Below the pieces are notes generated by a model. The model was not told where the DNA came from and searched no databases. It saw nothing but the letters and a program-made list of their open reading frames with translations. From an uncultured Oscillospiraceae bacterium (GTDB lineage Bacteria > Bacillota > Clostridia > Oscillospirales > Acutalibacteraceae): 64,000 nucleotides of DNA. Both the position numbers and the translations under genes were made by a program. How positions within the stretch are numbered: the stretch's first letter is position 1; each line of letters opens with the position of its first letter. Positions 9,817 to 20,443 of this stretch are shown here, piece after piece. The stretch is taken from NCBI GenBank assembly GCA_900541975.1, contig UQLR01000011.1, positions 27,606 to 91,605 on the forward strand, in the 5' to 3' direction.

Positions 9817-9857
9817 AAAAAACCGGCACCATGGGACCATGGCGCCGGTTTTTATTT
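9817..9857 (+). terminator. Terminator after pyrF
   Basis: A long hairpin has a 10-bp outer stem (9818-9827 with 9844-9853), one A-C mismatch, a 5-bp inner stem and a 4-base loop, followed by TTTATTTTTG. Confidence 0.9.
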
Positions 9858-9912
9858 TTGTTTATGTTTTTATACTCGCGTTTATAGTTGGCATCTTTTT
9901 TATAGCTGAATC

Positions 9913-10038
9913 GAGGTCGAAATTTGGAACTCAAAAATGATGCATCCAAATTCCGGCCTCTTTTTTCATGCCATAAACCCAGTATTTAAGCTGTTTATCA
10001 AGATTTATATTTTAACTTGAAAATGAGATGCCAAAAAG
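9913..10038 (-). repeat. 126-bp intergenic repeat, copy A
   Basis: It aligns without gaps to 28008-28133, in opposite orientation, at about 78% identity by hand (98 of 126). Read on the minus strand, it ends in a hairpin with 16-nt arms (9913-9928 and 9945-9960) that holds despite differences between the copies. On the plus strand the hairpin is followed by TTTTTT, so it could also act as a terminator. Copy A occupies most of the 480-base gap between pyrF and the mutY gene; the rest is AT-rich and holds only the pyrF terminator and the mutY promoter. A peptide reading (KEAGIW near the end) is shared by both copies, but copy A has a stop upstream. Confidence 0.75.
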
Positions 10039-10194
10039 CAAAAATTAAGAAATTTTAATGTAAACTGGGATTTCCATTTTTTTCATAATGGGCAAGTGGT
10101 TCAGGCATGGAAAAAGTATGTTAAAAAAGGAAGATGCAGGAGGAGTAAAAAACAAATCTGAAAAATTTGCTTTCAGATGCAAATTTGCGTTTTT

Positions 10195-10223
10195 TTGCAT
10201 TGCCGGGAGAAATCCTGTATACT
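10195..10223 (+). promoter_or_regulatory. Sigma-A promoter for nudix-mutY
   Basis: TTGCAT at 10195-10200, a 17-base spacer and TATACT at 10218-10223. The leader before ATG 10246 would be only about 16 bases. Confidence 0.6.
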
Positions 10224-10245
10224 GGCTGTATGGGAGGGTGGCCAT

Positions 10246-11844
10246 ATGGATATAAAAGCGCAGCTTTTGCGTTTTGTCCCGCAAACAAAGGAAGAAGCGC
10301 AGGTGCGCAAGAAAATGCTCGCCGCATGGGAAGCGCATGGAAAGACGCTTTTGTGCAGAGAAAATGAACAAGCACATTTTACAGCTTCGGCATTGTTGCT
10401 AAACCCTGCGATGGACAAAGCGCTTATGGTGCATCATAATCTTTTTCATACCTTTACATGGCCCGGCGGACACGCAGATGGGGAAGAAAAGCTGCTTTAT
10501 ACGGCAATTCGGGAAGCGCGTGAGGAAACGGGCGTACAGCAGGTTTATCCTTTGAGCGCCGGTATATTGTCGCTGGACATATTGCAGGTTCCTGCACACA
10601 GCAAAAATGGAAAAGCGGTACCTGCGCATATACATTATTCTGTTGCTTACGGCCTGATTGTACCTGAAAAGCAACCTGTTTTTGTAAAGCCGGATGAAAA
10701 CAGCGCTGTGCGCTGGATTGCGGTACAGGATCTTCGAAATTACTGTGCAGAAGCGCATATGCTTGTGCTATATGAAAAGTTGCACCGTCGTATGAAAGCG
10801 TTGCAGGCATACAAAAAAAGCCTGTATCGAAAGCTGCCGGAGGCGCTTTTGCAATGGTATAAAGAAAACGCACGGCAGCTCGACTGGCGCAGGGATACAC
10901 AGCCTTATCATGTGTGGCTGTCGGAAATCATGTTGCAGCAAACGCGTGTAGAGGCGGTGAAAGGCTACTATGCACGCTTTTTGGAGGCGTTTCCTACAAT
11001 AGAAGATCTTGCACAGGCGCGTGAAGATACGCTGTTTAAATATTGGGAGGGGCTTGGCTATTATAACCGTGCACGCAATTTGCAAAAAGCGGCAAAAAAA
11101 ATTGTACGTGACTACGGCGGCGTGTTTCCTTCCAGCTATATGGATATTGCTTCGCTTCCCGGGGTTGGTCCCTACACTGCAGGAGCGATTGCCTCTATCT
11201 GTTTTGAACAGCCGCGCGCGGCTGTGGATGGCAACGTACTGCGTGTGCTTTCCAGGGTGACAGAGCAATTTATAGAAGTGGATGCGCCGCAGGTCAAAAA
11301 GAAAATGGCGCAGATACTGGAAAGCGTGTATCCTTTAGGGCAATGCGGCAGCTTTACGCAAAGTCTGATGGAGCTTGGCGCAACAATATGCCTGCCGGGC
11401 GGAAATCCAAAGTGTGCGTGCTGCCCTGCCCGGAACTTTTGCCTGGCATATGCAAGCGGGTCGCAACAGATGCTCCCTGTTAAAAAGCCAAAGCGTGCGC
11501 GAAAAACGGAGCAAAAAACGGTGTTTTTGTTATTGTGTGGAAATGATATTGCAGTCTGTCAAAGAGAAAGCAGCGGCCTTCTGGCAGGGCTCTGGCAGTT
11601 GCCAAACGTGCAGGGGGCGCTTACAGAAGAGGAAGCGGTACAAACAGCCGAAAACTGGGGAAGTGGAGAAATTACGCTGGAAAAAGTGTTGCATTACCGG
11701 CATGTTTTTACACATATTCAATGGGATATGACCTGTTATTGCATGTGCTGCACACAAAAAGCACCGGACTTTACATGGGCCACTATGGAGCAAGTTAGGC
11801 AAAAATATGCGCTTCCCACAGCCTTCCGTATCTTTCTGGAGTAG
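10246..11844 (+). CDS. mutY: Nudix-MutY fusion, A/G-specific adenine glycosylase
   Basis: A 532-residue protein with three parts. Residues 1-180 are a Nudix hydrolase domain with an intact box, running from GHADGEE to REAREETGV. Residues about 195-420 are the MutY glycosylase core: LSEIMLQQTRVEAV, the helix-hairpin-helix LPGVGPYTAG, and the catalytic Asp in AAVDGNV. The C-terminal part is the MutT-like domain that recognises 8-oxoguanine (LLAGLWQLPN). MutY removes adenine opposite 8-oxoG. The iron-sulphur Cys run reads C-X7-C-X2-C-X5-C, one residue longer in the first gap than the usual X6. Start ATG 10246 has GGGAGGG upstream. MutY alone is usually about 350 residues. Physical linkage to a Nudix domain suggests the GO-repair functions are joined in one chain, but the Nudix substrate is not known. 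Confidence 0.9.
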   Translation: MDIKAQLLRFVPQTKEEAQVRKKMLAAWEAHGKTLLCRENEQAHFTASALLLNPAMDKALMVHHNLFHTFTWPGGHADGEEKLLYTAIREAREETGVQQVYPLSAGILSLDILQVPAHSKNGKAVPAHIHYSVAYGLIVPEKQPVFVKPDENSAVRWIAVQDLRNYCAEAHMLVLYEKLHRRMKALQAYKKSLYRKLPEALLQWYKENARQLDWRRDTQPYHVWLSEIMLQQTRVEAVKGYYARFLEAFPTIEDLAQAREDTLFKYWEGLGYYNRARNLQKAAKKIVRDYGGVFPSSYMDIASLPGVGPYTAGAIASICFEQPRAAVDGNVLRVLSRVTEQFIEVDAPQVKKKMAQILESVYPLGQCGSFTQSLMELGATICLPGGNPKCACCPARNFCLAYASGSQQMLPVKKPKRARKTEQKTVFLLLCGNDIAVCQRESSGLLAGLWQLPNVQGALTEEEAVQTAENWGSGEITLEKVLHYRHVFTHIQWDMTCYCMCCTQKAPDFTWATMEQVRQKYALPTAFRIFLE

Positions 11845-11900
11845 AATACTGTTTTGTGCAACCGGGCTATAAAAAATAAAACAACATGTGAAGAGACACA

Positions 11901-11942
11901 AAAGAACCCGGCGCGGGGCGTATGCCCCGCGCCGGGTTCTTT
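11901..11942. terminator. Bidirectional terminator, mutY / xylB
   Basis: A perfect 19-bp GC-rich stem (11901-11919 with 11924-11942) with a GTAT loop, A-rich on the left arm and T-rich on the right. It lies between convergent mutY and xylB and should end transcription from both sides. Confidence 0.92.
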
Positions 11943-12007
11943 TCGGAGAAAGGGTATTGGAGGAGGTTTTATCTAAAACAAGTTGCTGACCTAAAAAATA
12001 TAGCTTG

Positions 12008-13531
12008 TTATAGTTTGCCAAGCTCTTTAAAAAACGGAGACAAAGCAGGATACAAAGCCTTATACTGCGCATATATTCTGCGGTATTGGCGTACGTTTTC
12101 CAAAGAGGGTGGAAAAAATTTGTCTTCTTTTACAAATATGTTGCAGGCGTCCTGCACAGTTTTAAACAGCCCGCTTCCCACGGCGGCTAAAATAGCGGCT
12201 CCTTGTGCTGCCCCTTCGTTTGCCTGCATGGTGTTTACTTTGCAATTAAACAAATCTGCAAGCATTTGCCGCCAGACCGGGCTGTTTGCGCCGCCGCCGC
12301 ACAGGGCCATGCTGTTTGGATTTATTTCCATTTCCTGCAAAACAGAAAGACAGTCCTGCAAAGAGCAGGCTACGCCCTCCATTACTGCACGTATCAGGTC
12401 GCAGCGCGTGTGCATGGCGCTTAGCCCAAAGAACACGCCGCGGCAGTCCGGATCCAGATGCGGCGTACGTTCCCCCATTAGATATGGTAAAAATAAAAGT
12501 CGGTTTGCACCAATGGGGCTCTGCAACGCCATGCAGTCCATAAGCTGATAAACGCCGGCGCCTTTTTCCTGTGCCAATGCTTTTAAATCGCACAGAACAT
12601 TTTCCTTCAGCCATTTCAGCGAAAGGCCTGCGGCCTGTGTAACGCCCATTACGTGCCATGCGCCTGGAACAGCGCAGCAAAATGTATGTACGCGTCCTTT
12701 GGGGTCTATGTGCAGCGTGTTTGTATGAGTAAAAACGACGCCGGAGGTACCAATGGTTGTAAACGCTTTTTTATCATAGACAATGCCTGTTCCAACTGCC
12801 GCCGCCGCATTGTCGCCCGCGCCTGCGACAACCTTTGTGCGCTCGCAAAGCCCGGTCAGCTGCGCCGCCTGCTTACTGATGGTCCCCGTTAGCTGTGGGG
12901 ATTCGTAAACCTGGGCCAACATAGAGGGGTCTAGCTGAAGGCAGTCAAGCATTTCCAGCGACCAACGTCTGTTTTTTACATCTAGTAGCTGCATGCCGGA
13001 AGCGTCTGATACATCGGTGGCAAAATCCCCGGTTAAGCAAAAGCGAATATAATCTTTTGGGAGCAAAATATGCTTGCATTTGGAAAATAGCTCCGGTTCA
13101 TGGTTTTTTACCCATAAAATTTTTGATGCGGTAAACCCGGTAAGCGCAGGGTTTGCGGTAACAGCAATCAATTGGGAATGCCCAAATAAGCTGGTAAGCG
13201 TTTTGCATTCCTGCGCAGTACGCTGGTCGCACCATAAAATGGCGTTACGCAGTGCTTTGCAGTTTTGGTCAAGCATAACAAGGCCGTGCATTTGACCGGT
13301 TAAGCCCAGACCGGATATTTCCTCGGGCCTAACCTGAGATGATGCAAGTACACGCCGGATTACCAAAATCGTTTTTTCCCACCAATCCTCCGGGTTTTGC
13401 TCTGCCCAGCCGTTTTGCGGCTGGTACATGGCATACCCTTCGCTGGCGCTTGCAATCAATACGCCGTCTTCTGCGTATAAAACGGCTTTTACACCAGAAG
13501 TACCAACGTCAATTCCCATGCAGTAATTCAT
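12008..13531 (-). CDS. xylB: Xylulokinase (FGGY family)
   Basis: Phosphorylates D-xylulose to xylulose 5-phosphate, the last visible step of the pentose pathway here. The 507-residue protein shows the FGGY fold signatures: MGIDVGTSGVKAVL at the N terminus, LTGQMHGLVMLD, CDQRT, then GAGDNAAAAVGTG and the C-terminal CGGGANSPVWRQM nucleotide loop. ATG 13531 is chosen for MNYCMGIDVG and the GAAGGAGGG box just upstream; an upstream in-frame start at 13573 would overlap the neighbouring gene. It is the last gene of the minus-strand sugar unit, 16 bases after the epimerase gene. With the D-lyxose isomerase upstream, the substrate is most likely xylulose. Confidence 0.9.
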   Translation of the reverse strand: MNYCMGIDVGTSGVKAVLYAEDGVLIASASEGYAMYQPQNGWAEQNPEDWWEKTILVIRRVLASSQVRPEEISGLGLTGQMHGLVMLDQNCKALRNAILWCDQRTAQECKTLTSLFGHSQLIAVTANPALTGFTASKILWVKNHEPELFSKCKHILLPKDYIRFCLTGDFATDVSDASGMQLLDVKNRRWSLEMLDCLQLDPSMLAQVYESPQLTGTISKQAAQLTGLCERTKVVAGAGDNAAAAVGTGIVYDKKAFTTIGTSGVVFTHTNTLHIDPKGRVHTFCCAVPGAWHVMGVTQAAGLSLKWLKENVLCDLKALAQEKGAGVYQLMDCMALQSPIGANRLLFLPYLMGERTPHLDPDCRGVFFGLSAMHTRCDLIRAVMEGVACSLQDCLSVLQEMEINPNSMALCGGGANSPVWRQMLADLFNCKVNTMQANEGAAQGAAILAAVGSGLFKTVQDACNIFVKEDKFFPPSLENVRQYRRIYAQYKALYPALSPFFKELGKL

Positions 13532-13547
13532 TGAAAGCCCTCCTTCT

Positions 13548-14594
13548 TCAGGTTTCAAAAACAGCCCGCGCACGGTTAATTTCTTTTAGAGAATGGTGTA
13601 TTTTAATTTCCATCCGTATGGATTGCTGCTGGCCGGGCTTCAAATATTGCAGGGAGCCGTCCTTTTTTGCAAGGGCTCTTCCCATTACATGGCAGTTTCC
13701 CGGTTCCAGTCCAAGTACATATTCGCCGCTTTTCATACATTTCCACTGTGTAAAGCAGGGAAGCTGTGCAATGGGATAAATCAGTTCCAAGGCTGTTAGA
13801 AGTTTATGGTTTATAAGCATGGCATGAACCTTTCCCTGACGGTCCGGGCGCATTTTGTGGAAGAAAACCTGTTCTTTAAAGCCATCTACCGGCTCGGTAA
13901 TTTTATCTGAGGCAGACAGACCCTCTTCAGCCTGTTTGTCGCGCGGCGTTATCGACAGAGAAGGGAGAAGCAGTTCGCATTGCGGTGAAAGCATGGGGTA
14001 CCCAAAATTGATATGATACAAAAGCATAAATGGAACCGGTACAAAATCCAGATTTTCTATACGGTCTTCTATTGTAAAACGGTTTTCTTCCCCCGCAAGT
14101 GTAATGCGGCGCTGCATCAAAAGATGCTCGCCGAAAACCTGCGCCTGCCGGAGCTTCCCGCTAAGAGTAAGAGCAGAGCCGTTTTCTTCCCAAAGGACTT
14201 CCGGGCAGACTTCATAGGCGGGTGTGTTGGATATAACGCCGTGCAGCCCCAGGTTTTCTTCGCCGTCACGGCAGTGTGCCCCCATATAACTTAACCCGCA
14301 TGTGGTCAGAAATCCGGCGAAAAAACTTTTAAAAAATCCCTTGTCCCTGTCCTCTGTAAAAAATTGCGGGGCGGTAAGCCCGGTTTTAGACAAAAAGCTT
14401 AAATTTATACCTCGAAAGGATAGTCCGGTAATATCCATACCGCGGTCTGGCAATACGGTAAAAGAAAGGCCGGTTGCATTATATAATTCTATTGCGCGCA
14501 TACCGCTGGCTTTGCCGCCGTTTATCGTATAATCCTTCATTCCGAGAAGCTGCTCGGCGCTGCCCACATAGCGCAGCAGCGCATTTTTTTGCAT
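13548..14594 (-). CDS. Aldose 1-epimerase-like protein (DUF4432 type)
   Basis: A 348-residue protein of the galactose-mutarotase superfold, DUF4432-like branch. Recognisable segments are LPDRGMDITGLSFRGINL near residue 50, GLLTTCGLSYMG-type text near 105 (here FLTTCGLSYMGAHC), HGVISNTPAYEV and LYHINFGYP. This family is thought to interconvert sugar anomers or act on related sugar derivatives; its exact substrate is unknown. Start ATG 14594 has AAGGAGGT 7 bases upstream. It lies between a strong hairpin (14624-14648) and xylB, in the order expected of a pentose catabolic operon. Confidence 0.8.
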   Translation of the reverse strand: MQKNALLRYVGSAEQLLGMKDYTINGGKASGMRAIELYNATGLSFTVLPDRGMDITGLSFRGINLSFLSKTGLTAPQFFTEDRDKGFFKSFFAGFLTTCGLSYMGAHCRDGEENLGLHGVISNTPAYEVCPEVLWEENGSALTLSGKLRQAQVFGEHLLMQRRITLAGEENRFTIEDRIENLDFVPVPFMLLYHINFGYPMLSPQCELLLPSLSITPRDKQAEEGLSASDKITEPVDGFKEQVFFHKMRPDRQGKVHAMLINHKLLTALELIYPIAQLPCFTQWKCMKSGEYVLGLEPGNCHVMGRALAKKDGSLQYLKPGQQQSIRMEIKIHHSLKEINRARAVFET

Positions 14595-14623
14595 GGCCCG
14601 TACCTCCTTCTTATATAAAACAC

Positions 14624-14648
14624 GGGGGCGGCGCTGTAAGCCGCCCCC
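14624..14648 (-). terminator. Intra-operon hairpin before the epimerase gene
   Basis: A perfect 9-bp GC stem (14624-14632 with 14640-14648) with a 7-base loop. On the minus strand it is followed by GTGTTTTAT, so it is a partial terminator. It would reduce expression of the epimerase and xylulokinase genes relative to the upstream genes, or stabilise the upstream mRNA end. Confidence 0.7.
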
Positions 14649-14654
14649 ATAACG

Positions 14655-16007
14655 TTAAAATGCTTCTCCTACAAATTGCTGTAAATCAACGGGAAGGCGG
14701 TTTAAAATGCGCACCTGGTCGCCAAACTTCCCAGCGGTTTTCTCGATGACTATATAATCCAGACCAGGAATTGCAACGTCCGTCCATGTGTCGTAAAATC
14801 CCTTGAGGCCTACATCCAGCATCAGTACCATTGTATTTGCAAGAGGGTCTTTAAAGTCGCAGGAAAGCGCGCCATAAAATTCCTGGCATTCGGTATAACC
14901 GGAATTGTGTGATGTTACATAACCTTTGAGCTCACTAAAACGTTCCAGAGAAAGCCCCGTTTGGGCGCGCAGCCTCGGCGCTTGCTGATTATAATATGCA
15001 ATCATAGATTGTTCATGCAGATATCCCGGCAGGTTGTTTTTTGCAATGTTTTCAAATTCTGCAACCGCATGCGCATACGCACCCTGTAAAAATTCGATCC
15101 ATGTGCGGTAAGATTTTGTAACCTCACGCGGGTTCTTTACACACATGACGGTTGCTCTTTGTGCCCCGCACAACCCGTCGCGTTTGGGAGAGACGCCTAT
15201 ATGGACGATATCGCCTTCCTGAATAACCCTGTTAGAGGCTGCTGCGACAATGGTGCGGTTGTTTTTGCCGCTTGTGACCATTACCTGAAAACCCATTGCT
15301 TGTGCGCCCAGTTCGTGCGCAATGCAGTAGCCCCACTGGGCGACCTGCGCTTCTGTAAGACCGGGACGCAGAATACGCAGCATACCTTCAAGCATGCTGT
15401 CGCTGATCCGGCAGCTTTCTTCTATCAGCCGCATTTCCAGCATGGATTTTTCATATTTTATCTGATAGTACTTTTTTGACAAATCACCTATGTTTTCTTC
15501 CCCCACATAGCGTTTAAGCGTGTTGTACAGCCCAAGGGGGAAAACGCCCTTTGTTGTTAAAAGTGCAATATTTCCGGGCTTGCCGCCGCATGCTTCTTCT
15601 ATAATATCAGAGGGGGTCAGCAGATTTCCGGGGTAATCCGGGTCGTCGACGCGCAAAATATCAACTTTGCGGATCTTTACCCCGGAACGGTGGCAAAATT
15701 GTTCAGCGACAATACCGCTTTCCAGGCCGGCGATAAAATACAGACCGTTTTTGGATAGTATGGCTGCAATTGGTTCAACGATAATGTTGGGGTTTCCAGC
15801 AAGATAGGGGACATCGCCGCAATAATGCTCGTCTGCGTATACAACGCCGCAATCAAAGCCTTCTTTTTGCAGCATATCCCACACTTTGCGCTGGCGCGCA
15901 GCAAATTCTTCAGGAGGAAGCAGAAAATCTTTGTCAAAAGCAGGCGCCTGTTCGAGCACTTTACAAATGATGTTTGCCTGCTGCTTCCAGATTTTTTGGT
16001 CAAACAT
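14655..16007 (-). CDS. M24 (creatinase/Xaa-Pro peptidase) fold protein
   Basis: A 450-residue protein with an N-terminal creatinase-like domain (about 1-190) and a C-terminal pita-bread catalytic domain. The usual metal ligands are not evident. The motif that normally reads IDxG...D.TRT is IGVSPKRDGLCGAQRAT here, and the His motif is SHNSGYTE rather than GHGIG. Creatinase itself is a metal-free member of this fold that cleaves C-N bonds in small molecules, so a creatinase-like hydrolase is more likely than an aminopeptidase. The gene begins 2 bases after the D-lyxose isomerase gene and belongs to the same transcript. The substrate is unknown and is probably tied to the sugar imported by this operon. 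Confidence 0.8.
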   Translation of the reverse strand: MFDQKIWKQQANIICKVLEQAPAFDKDFLLPPEEFAARQRKVWDMLQKEGFDCGVVYADEHYCGDVPYLAGNPNIIVEPIAAILSKNGLYFIAGLESGIVAEQFCHRSGVKIRKVDILRVDDPDYPGNLLTPSDIIEEACGGKPGNIALLTTKGVFPLGLYNTLKRYVGEENIGDLSKKYYQIKYEKSMLEMRLIEESCRISDSMLEGMLRILRPGLTEAQVAQWGYCIAHELGAQAMGFQVMVTSGKNNRTIVAAASNRVIQEGDIVHIGVSPKRDGLCGAQRATVMCVKNPREVTKSYRTWIEFLQGAYAHAVAEFENIAKNNLPGYLHEQSMIAYYNQQAPRLRAQTGLSLERFSELKGYVTSHNSGYTECQEFYGALSCDFKDPLANTMVLMLDVGLKGFYDTWTDVAIPGLDYIVIEKTAGKFGDQVRILNRLPVDLQQFVGEAF

Positions 16008-16009
16008 GG

Positions 16010-17885
<1,876 letters not shown>

Positions 17886-17922
17886 AAGGAATACCCCCTT
17901 AAAAATTGTTGGAATTTTCCGT

Positions 17923-18879
17923 TTATTTGTTTTTGGACTTCTTTTGAATGGCAACGGCGAGGATTAAAACGATACCCGTAAAGATCATTTGATAATACCG
18001 GCCAACGCCGATGAGGTCAAAGCCGTTGTTCAGTACGCTCATAATCAAGGCGCCGATCAGGCTGCCGATTACGCCGCCAACACCGCCGTTTACGCTTGCG
18101 CCGCCGATAACGACGGCAGCAATGGCGTTGAGTTCCAGACCGTCGCCGGCCATGGGCTGCCCGGAATCAAGGCGGGAAGCCAAGATCATGCCGCTGACGG
18201 CGGCCATAACGCCGCTGAGCATATATACGCCGATTTTGGTTTTATCAATGGAAATCCCCGCCAGCCTGGCGGCTTCTTCGTTGCCGCCTACACCAAAAAC
18301 AGACGCGCCGAACTTGGTTTTTTGCAGGGTAAAATGGCCAATGACATACATTAAGGCAACGATTAAGACCGGCACCGGTAAAAAGCCTAAATTACCGCGG
18401 CCAAAAAAGGCAAACGCATCTGGCAGGCCGGAAACGGAATACCCGCCTGTAACGGCAAGGGCAAGCCCGCTTGCAACCGTCATTGTGCCAAGCGTGGCAA
18501 TAATAGGCGGTACGCTTGCTTTTGTAATAACAATACCGTTGACTGCGCCGACGATCAGCCCCACCAGTAATCCGGTAAGCAGGCCCGCGACAACGCCCAG
18601 GCCCAAATTGACCATTACAATGGCGGCAACTGTTCCGGAAAGCGATACAGTTGAGCTGACGGAGAGATCTATACCACCGGAAACAATGACAAATGTCATG
18701 CCGACGGCAAGGATGGCGTTGATAGAAGCCTGACGTAAAACGCCCATAATGTTAAACAGGGTAAAAAAGTTTTCGCTGCTGAAGCTAAAGGCGACGCAAA
18801 TAACGGCGAGTCCTATAAAAGCGATAAATTCGCGGCGCTTTGTAAAATTGATAAGTTTTGTTTTAAGCGAGCTGTTCAT
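17923..18879 (-). CDS. Sugar ABC transporter permease (RbsC type)
   Basis: A 318-residue membrane permease of the BPD_transp_2/RbsC family with 8-10 predicted spans from residue 17 to the C terminus. Family text includes GMTFVIVSGGIDLSV, the loop segment GGNEEAARLAGI, and NAIAAVVIGGASVNGG followed by GSLIGALIMSVLNNG. It partners the ATPase whose gene overlaps it by 17 bases and the lipoprotein upstream. Pentoses and other monosaccharides are the usual cargo of this family. Confidence 0.92.
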   Translation of the reverse strand: MNSSLKTKLINFTKRREFIAFIGLAVICVAFSFSSENFFTLFNIMGVLRQASINAILAVGMTFVIVSGGIDLSVSSTVSLSGTVAAIVMVNLGLGVVAGLLTGLLVGLIVGAVNGIVITKASVPPIIATLGTMTVASGLALAVTGGYSVSGLPDAFAFFGRGNLGFLPVPVLIVALMYVIGHFTLQKTKFGASVFGVGGNEEAARLAGISIDKTKIGVYMLSGVMAAVSGMILASRLDSGQPMAGDGLELNAIAAVVIGGASVNGGVGGVIGSLIGALIMSVLNNGFDLIGVGRYYQMIFTGIVLILAVAIQKKSKNK

Positions 18880-20371
18880 TTGAGTCGCCTCCTGTAATAT
18901 ATTGCATAATCAGATTCATATCTGCGTTTTTCTGGTCGAGCTGGGCCGTAATACGCCCTTTATACATGGTGAGTATGCGGTTGCTTACCCGCAGGACTTC
19001 TTCAAGTTCAGAAGAAATAAATATAACGGATTTTCCCTGTGCAGCAAGATTGCTCACCGCCTGGAAAATTTCTTCTTTTGCGCCGACGTCTACACCTCTG
19101 GTGGGTTCGTCCAATATCAGGATATCGCAATTTGCGCAGAGCCATTTCCCCAGAGCAACCTTTTGCTGGTTGCCGCCGCTTAAGTTCAGTACGGGAAATT
19201 CTGTCGACGGCGTAACGATTTTCAGCGCCTCAATTTGTTTTTTTGCTTCCTGACATTCTTTATTTCTGTTAATAAATATGCCCTGGATAAATTTTTTGAG
19301 ATTGACGATCGTAATATTTCTGCGTATGTTCAAGTTCATAAACAGCCCCTGCGCTTTTCTGCTTTCCGGTAAAAGCCCGATTTTGCAGTTAATGGCGTCT
19401 TTTGGACGGTTAATGCTGCGCTTTACTCCGCTGATTATTATTTCGCCGGAGCGTATTTTGTCGGCGCCAAACAGCGCGCGCATAACCTCTGTGCGCCCTG
19501 CGCCTACAAGTCCGGCAATACCCAGAACTTCTCCCTTTTTAAGGTCAAAGGAGATATCGTGGATAAATGCATTGGAGATATTTTTCACAGACATAACCAG
19601 CGGCTGCTCTACCACAGGATTGGGCGTAATATCATTATTAATGTTTTCGCCTACCATCATTTTCACTATTTCATTTTTGGTAATTTCCCCGGTTACAGCG
19701 CTTCCTACTACTGTACCGCTCCGTAAAACAGTCAGGCGGTTGCTGATACGAACGACTTCGTCCAGACGGTGGGAAATATAAATAATAGATACGTTTTTCT
19801 TTTTCAAATCCTCTATAATTTCAAACAGACGCTCCACTTCCGAAATGGTCAACGTTGCTGTGGGTTCGTCCATTACAAGAATATTTGCGTTACAGGCCAG
19901 CGCTTTAGCAATTTCAACCATTTGCTGCTGCGCAATGCTTAAATCTTTAATTTTAGAATAAATGTTCAGTTCCAAACCAAAGCGTTCGATCAGCTTTTTT
20001 GCCTGGGAATATACCTTTTTCCAATTAACCAGCCCCGTTTTGCCGTAGACGGGCTCCATGCCAAAATAAATATTTTTGGCAACGTCCAGGTCTGGAAAAA
20101 GAGTAAATTCCTGATAAATGACCGCAATGCCTTTTTGTTTGGCGTCCATTGGTCTTTTAAATACCTGCTTTTCGCCCCGAAGCTCAATTGTGCCGCTGTC
20201 GGGCGAATAGACGCCCGCCAGTGTTTTGATCAGCGTGGATTTCCCCGCACCGTTTGCACCGACCAGCGCATGCGTTTCGCCTTCCTCCAAAGTGAAATTG
20301 ACGTTATTAAGTGCCAACACACCCGGAAAGCGCTTTGTTACGCCCGCCATTTTTAGAATTTCAACTGCCAT
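18863..20371 (-). CDS. Sugar ABC transporter ATPase, double domain (RbsA type)
   Basis: A 502-residue protein with two ABC domains in tandem. The first has Walker A GANGAGKST and Walker B ILVMDEPTATL. The second has the degenerate P-loop GLVGAGRTE and Walker B ILILDEPTRGVD with signature LSGGNQQK. This is the usual RbsA/MglA arrangement, where the second site is catalytically altered. ATG 20371 (MAVEILKM) is chosen for the GGAGGTG box upstream. A strong hairpin separates it from the binding-protein gene. Confidence 0.93.
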   Translation of the reverse strand: MAVEILKMAGVTKRFPGVLALNNVNFTLEEGETHALVGANGAGKSTLIKTLAGVYSPDSGTIELRGEKQVFKRPMDAKQKGIAVIYQEFTLFPDLDVAKNIYFGMEPVYGKTGLVNWKKVYSQAKKLIERFGLELNIYSKIKDLSIAQQQMVEIAKALACNANILVMDEPTATLTISEVERLFEIIEDLKKKNVSIIYISHRLDEVVRISNRLTVLRSGTVVGSAVTGEITKNEIVKMMVGENINNDITPNPVVEQPLVMSVKNISNAFIHDISFDLKKGEVLGIAGLVGAGRTEVMRALFGADKIRSGEIIISGVKRSINRPKDAINCKIGLLPESRKAQGLFMNLNIRRNITIVNLKKFIQGIFINRNKECQEAKKQIEALKIVTPSTEFPVLNLSGGNQQKVALGKWLCANCDILILDEPTRGVDVGAKEEIFQAVSNLAAQGKSVIFISSELEEVLRVSNRILTMYKGRITAQLDQKNADMNLIMQYITGGDSNEQLA

Positions 20372-20391
20372 GAAATTGTTCACCTCCGGAT

Positions 20392-20425
20392 CTTCGGGAT
20401 GCATGCAAACGCATGCATCCCGAAG
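20392..20425 (-). promoter_or_regulatory. Perfect hairpin between binding-protein and ATPase genes
   Basis: A 15-bp perfect inverted repeat (20392-20406 with 20411-20425) with loop AAAC on the plus strand and no long T run. Such hairpins behind the binding-protein gene of sugar operons commonly protect the upstream mRNA from 3' decay, giving more binding protein than transporter. The tip of the loop includes nested GCATGC palindromes. Confidence 0.8.
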
Positions 20426-20443
20426 GCCATGTTACTGTCCGAT

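Noticed and set aside
9740..9949. A 69-residue reading on the minus strand opposite the pyrF end
   Set aside because: It overlaps the pyrF stop and terminator and matches the 126-bp repeat only in its start; no ribosome site.
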